Below are positions 31,620 through 33,049 of a stretch of 33,049 nt of DNA, one piece after another. Positions within the stretch are counted from its first letter, which is position 1; the number at the start of each line of letters is the position of its first letter. This stretch comes from JAQGMO01 sp050954505 (lineage in GTDB: Bacteria > Pseudomonadota > Gammaproteobacteria > Burkholderiales > Burkholderiaceae_D), in the NCBI GenBank assembly GCA_050954505.1, contig JBPBPY010000018.1, positions 1 to 33,049 on the forward strand, read 5' to 3'. The notes beneath the pieces were generated by a model, which was given only the letters and a program-made list of their open reading frames with translations, was not told the origin of the DNA and did no database searches. A program made the translations under genes and the position numbers.

Positions 31620-32956
31620 TTCGACGGGCTCCATTGCGTGATCCGGATGGCCAGCTGGCCGTCGACTTCCACCGCCTCGCCGGTACCCAGGCGCTGGCCC
31701 GAGACGCAAATCGCAATGCTGCGCGGCGAGCCGTTCTGCAGCGGCAGAATGGTGCCGGCGCCCAGCCCGCGCAACTCGCCCAGCGGCATGGCCAGCTGGC
31801 CAAGTTCGAAATGCATGGTCAGCGGCAGCTGGTCGAGCAAGGGGTCGTGCGGCATGCCGGCTTGCGCTTCCTGTGGCGGCAGCGCCGCGGCTTTTTTCAC
31901 CGCCGTGCGTGCCACCGGCGCACCCTCGGGCCGGCCCGACTCTTCACCGTCGCCGGCATCCTGTTCGGCGCCGTCATCAAGATCGTCACCATAGGCATCA
32001 TGGCCGTCGTCGTGGTCCTGGTCTTCGTCCGCAGCATCGTCAGCGTCATCGTCGGCGCCTGCATGCAGGCTGGTCTCGTCGCTGTCCCAGTCGGTCATGT
32101 CTTCGCCCGAATTGGCGTCGGCGTGGTACAGCACTTCACTTTCGTCATTGAATGGATCGGCCATGCCATCGTCCTTTTCTTCGGTAATGTGTTCGCTCAT
32201 CGCCAGAACCTCCAGCGCAGCGGGCTGCATAAAACGTACGTCCAGGCGCAGGCGGCCGAGCACGATGGTGCCGCTGCCGTCGCTGGCAAACAGGGATGTA
32301 TCGGGGAGAACGATGTCGCCCTGGCGCAGTGCATGCAGGGCGCTGGCCGGCAGGGTATGGCTGGCCAGCCGGATGCTGCGCTTCATCCCAAGCTGGCGAA
32401 AGCCGGCCATTGGCTGGCGCCGGCGCTGCCAGTCACCCTGGCTGAGCAGGTTGATCCAGGTCTGGGCATCGGCGCGGGCGCACATCGAGACCGCATGGTC
32501 GCCATCGCCTACCGTCAGGCGCAATGCATGCGCGCCGGTGCTTCCCGGCGGCAGCGCGTCAAGAATTTCATGTACCTGTCCCAGCGGGCTTGCCGACAGG
32601 CGCGCTGCCGCTGCGGAGGAAAACCATGAACGCTGGGTGCTGTGCGCGCCGGTGCAGCTGGCCAGGTCGATGCCGGTCAGCAGCGTGACGAAACGCGTCA
32701 TGTCCTGGACTTCGACCAGGCCGCTGCTGCCGGCAAGCGCACCGCTGCCATGCCAGTCCAGTGCGGCGGTTTCGTGATGCGTCAGCGGAGAAAGGGCCAG
32801 GGTGCCGGCCTCGCCATCAAGTTCGGCAAAACGGCCCAGGCCGATCAGCCGCGAGAGTACGGCCACACCAGGGTCGACTTGCTCGCAATGGAAGCTGGCT
32901 GGCAGGGGAGCAGACAAATGCGCGATCGGTTGCGACGGTTGAGCGGTTGCTGCCAT
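31616..32956 (-). CDS. sctQ: T3S sorting-platform protein SctQ (HrcQ), undivided, with acidic linker
   Basis: A 446-residue protein of the cytoplasmic pods that load substrates. The N-terminal part holds the first surface-presentation (SpoA) region, and residues about 370-446 (LPLTMHFELGQLAMPLGELR, then GTGEAVEVDGQLAIRITQW) the second. P. syringae splits this protein into HrcQa and HrcQb; here they are one frame joined by about 90 residues (257-345) that are extremely Asp/Glu-rich. Two in-frame ATGs could start a C-terminal fragment: Met265 (32164) with AAGGA seven bases upstream, and Met368 (31855). Many systems make such an internal product. ATG 32956 has no clear Shine-Dalgarno. It heads the sctQ-R-S-T-U run; the operon begins off the right edge. 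Confidence 0.92.
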   Translation of the reverse strand: MAATAQPSQPIAHLSAPLPASFHCEQVDPGVAVLSRLIGLGRFAELDGEAGTLALSPLTHHETAALDWHGSGALAGSSGLVEVQDMTRFVTLLTGIDLASCTGAHSTQRSWFSSAAAARLSASPLGQVHEILDALPPGSTGAHALRLTVGDGDHAVSMCARADAQTWINLLSQGDWQRRRQPMAGFRQLGMKRSIRLASHTLPASALHALRQGDIVLPDTSLFASDGSGTIVLGRLRLDVRFMQPAALEVLAMSEHITEEKDDGMADPFNDESEVLYHADANSGEDMTDWDSDETSLHAGADDDADDAADEDQDHDDGHDAYGDDLDDGAEQDAGDGEESGRPEGAPVARTAVKKAAALPPQEAQAGMPHDPLLDQLPLTMHFELGQLAMPLGELRGLGAGTILPLQNGSPRSIAICVSGQRLGTGEAVEVDGQLAIRITQWSPSK

Positions 32957-32968
32957 GGTGGTTTGGTT

Positions 32969-33049
32969 TCATGCACACGTTGATCGGTCATGTGCCAGCC
33001 AAAATCCACCTGCGCCGGGCAATAACGGCAGGACTGCTACAGGATAATC
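32969..33049 (-). CDS. C-terminal end of a gene upstream of sctQ (possibly sctP/hrpP)
   Basis: A minus-strand frame enters from the right edge and stops at TGA 32971-32969, 12 bases before the sctQ ATG. The 26 visible codons (DYPVAVLPLLPGAGGFWLAH and on) are too few to identify. In Hrc-Hrp1 clusters the gene before hrcQ is hrpP, so that is the guess. A second frame is also open for most of the stretch. Confidence 0.3.
   Translation of the reverse strand, partial: DYPVAVLPLLPGAGGFWLAHDRSTCA

Overview
The window looks like a chromosomal segment of a GC-rich betaproteobacterium, most likely an Oxalobacteraceae relative (Janthinobacterium, Duganella, Massilia or Herbaspirillum type). That assignment is inferred from gene content, codon use and the type III secretion (T3S) gene order; no rRNA or other marker is present. 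I found no insertion sequence, tRNA, rRNA or CRISPR array.

Layout. (1) Bases 1-5659, minus strand: most of a giant YD-repeat (RHS-type) protein whose C-terminus lies off the left edge. (2) 5.9-10.4 kb, plus strand: a compact cluster that looks like a ribosomally made, post-translationally modified peptide (RiPP) system. It holds an ATP-grasp enzyme, a fusion of a leader-binding-like domain, a SagB-type nitroreductase and a YcaO cyclodehydratase ending in PxPxP, an unannotated 57-residue Gly-rich peptide that is the best precursor candidate, a strong hairpin, and a 2-oxoglutarate/Fe(II) oxygenase. (3) 10.6-16.4 kb: a small membrane protein, a GGDEF protein, an alpha/beta hydrolase with an Asp/Asn-hydroxylase-like partner, a 46-residue peptide gene followed by a terminator and a GNAT-like gene, and a 488-residue protein with an ADP-ribosyltransferase-like C-terminus. 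(4) 16.7-19.3 kb: a catalase-like protein and an OmpR-type regulator with a degenerate receiver. (5) 19.6 kb to the right edge, minus strand: a T3S cluster in the order sctQ-R-S-T-U, hypothetical, sctI-J-K-L, hrpF-like, hrpG-like, sctC, tcpQ-like, lytic transglycosylase. This is the gene order of the Pseudomonas syringae Hrc-Hrp1 family (hrcQ-R-S-T-U; hrpB-hrcJ-hrpD-hrpE; hrpF-hrpG-hrcC).

The most useful result is regulatory. By eye I found six sequences matching the HrpL sigma-factor promoter (hrp box, GGAACC-N15/16-CCACNNA), each on the correct strand upstream of a start codon. Two precede T3S operons (sctI and hrpF). Four lie outside the machinery, ahead of the small membrane protein, the GGDEF protein, the hydrolase/hydroxylase pair and the ADP-ribosyltransferase-like protein. 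One of these (16416-16444) is a perfect consensus match; the other three read GGAACT. About 0.25 matches to GGAACY-N15/16-CCACNNA would be expected by chance in both strands of a window this size, assuming equal base frequencies. These genes therefore look like a local HrpL regulon including at least one candidate secreted effector. The RiPP-like cluster has no hrp box and appears to be an independent system.
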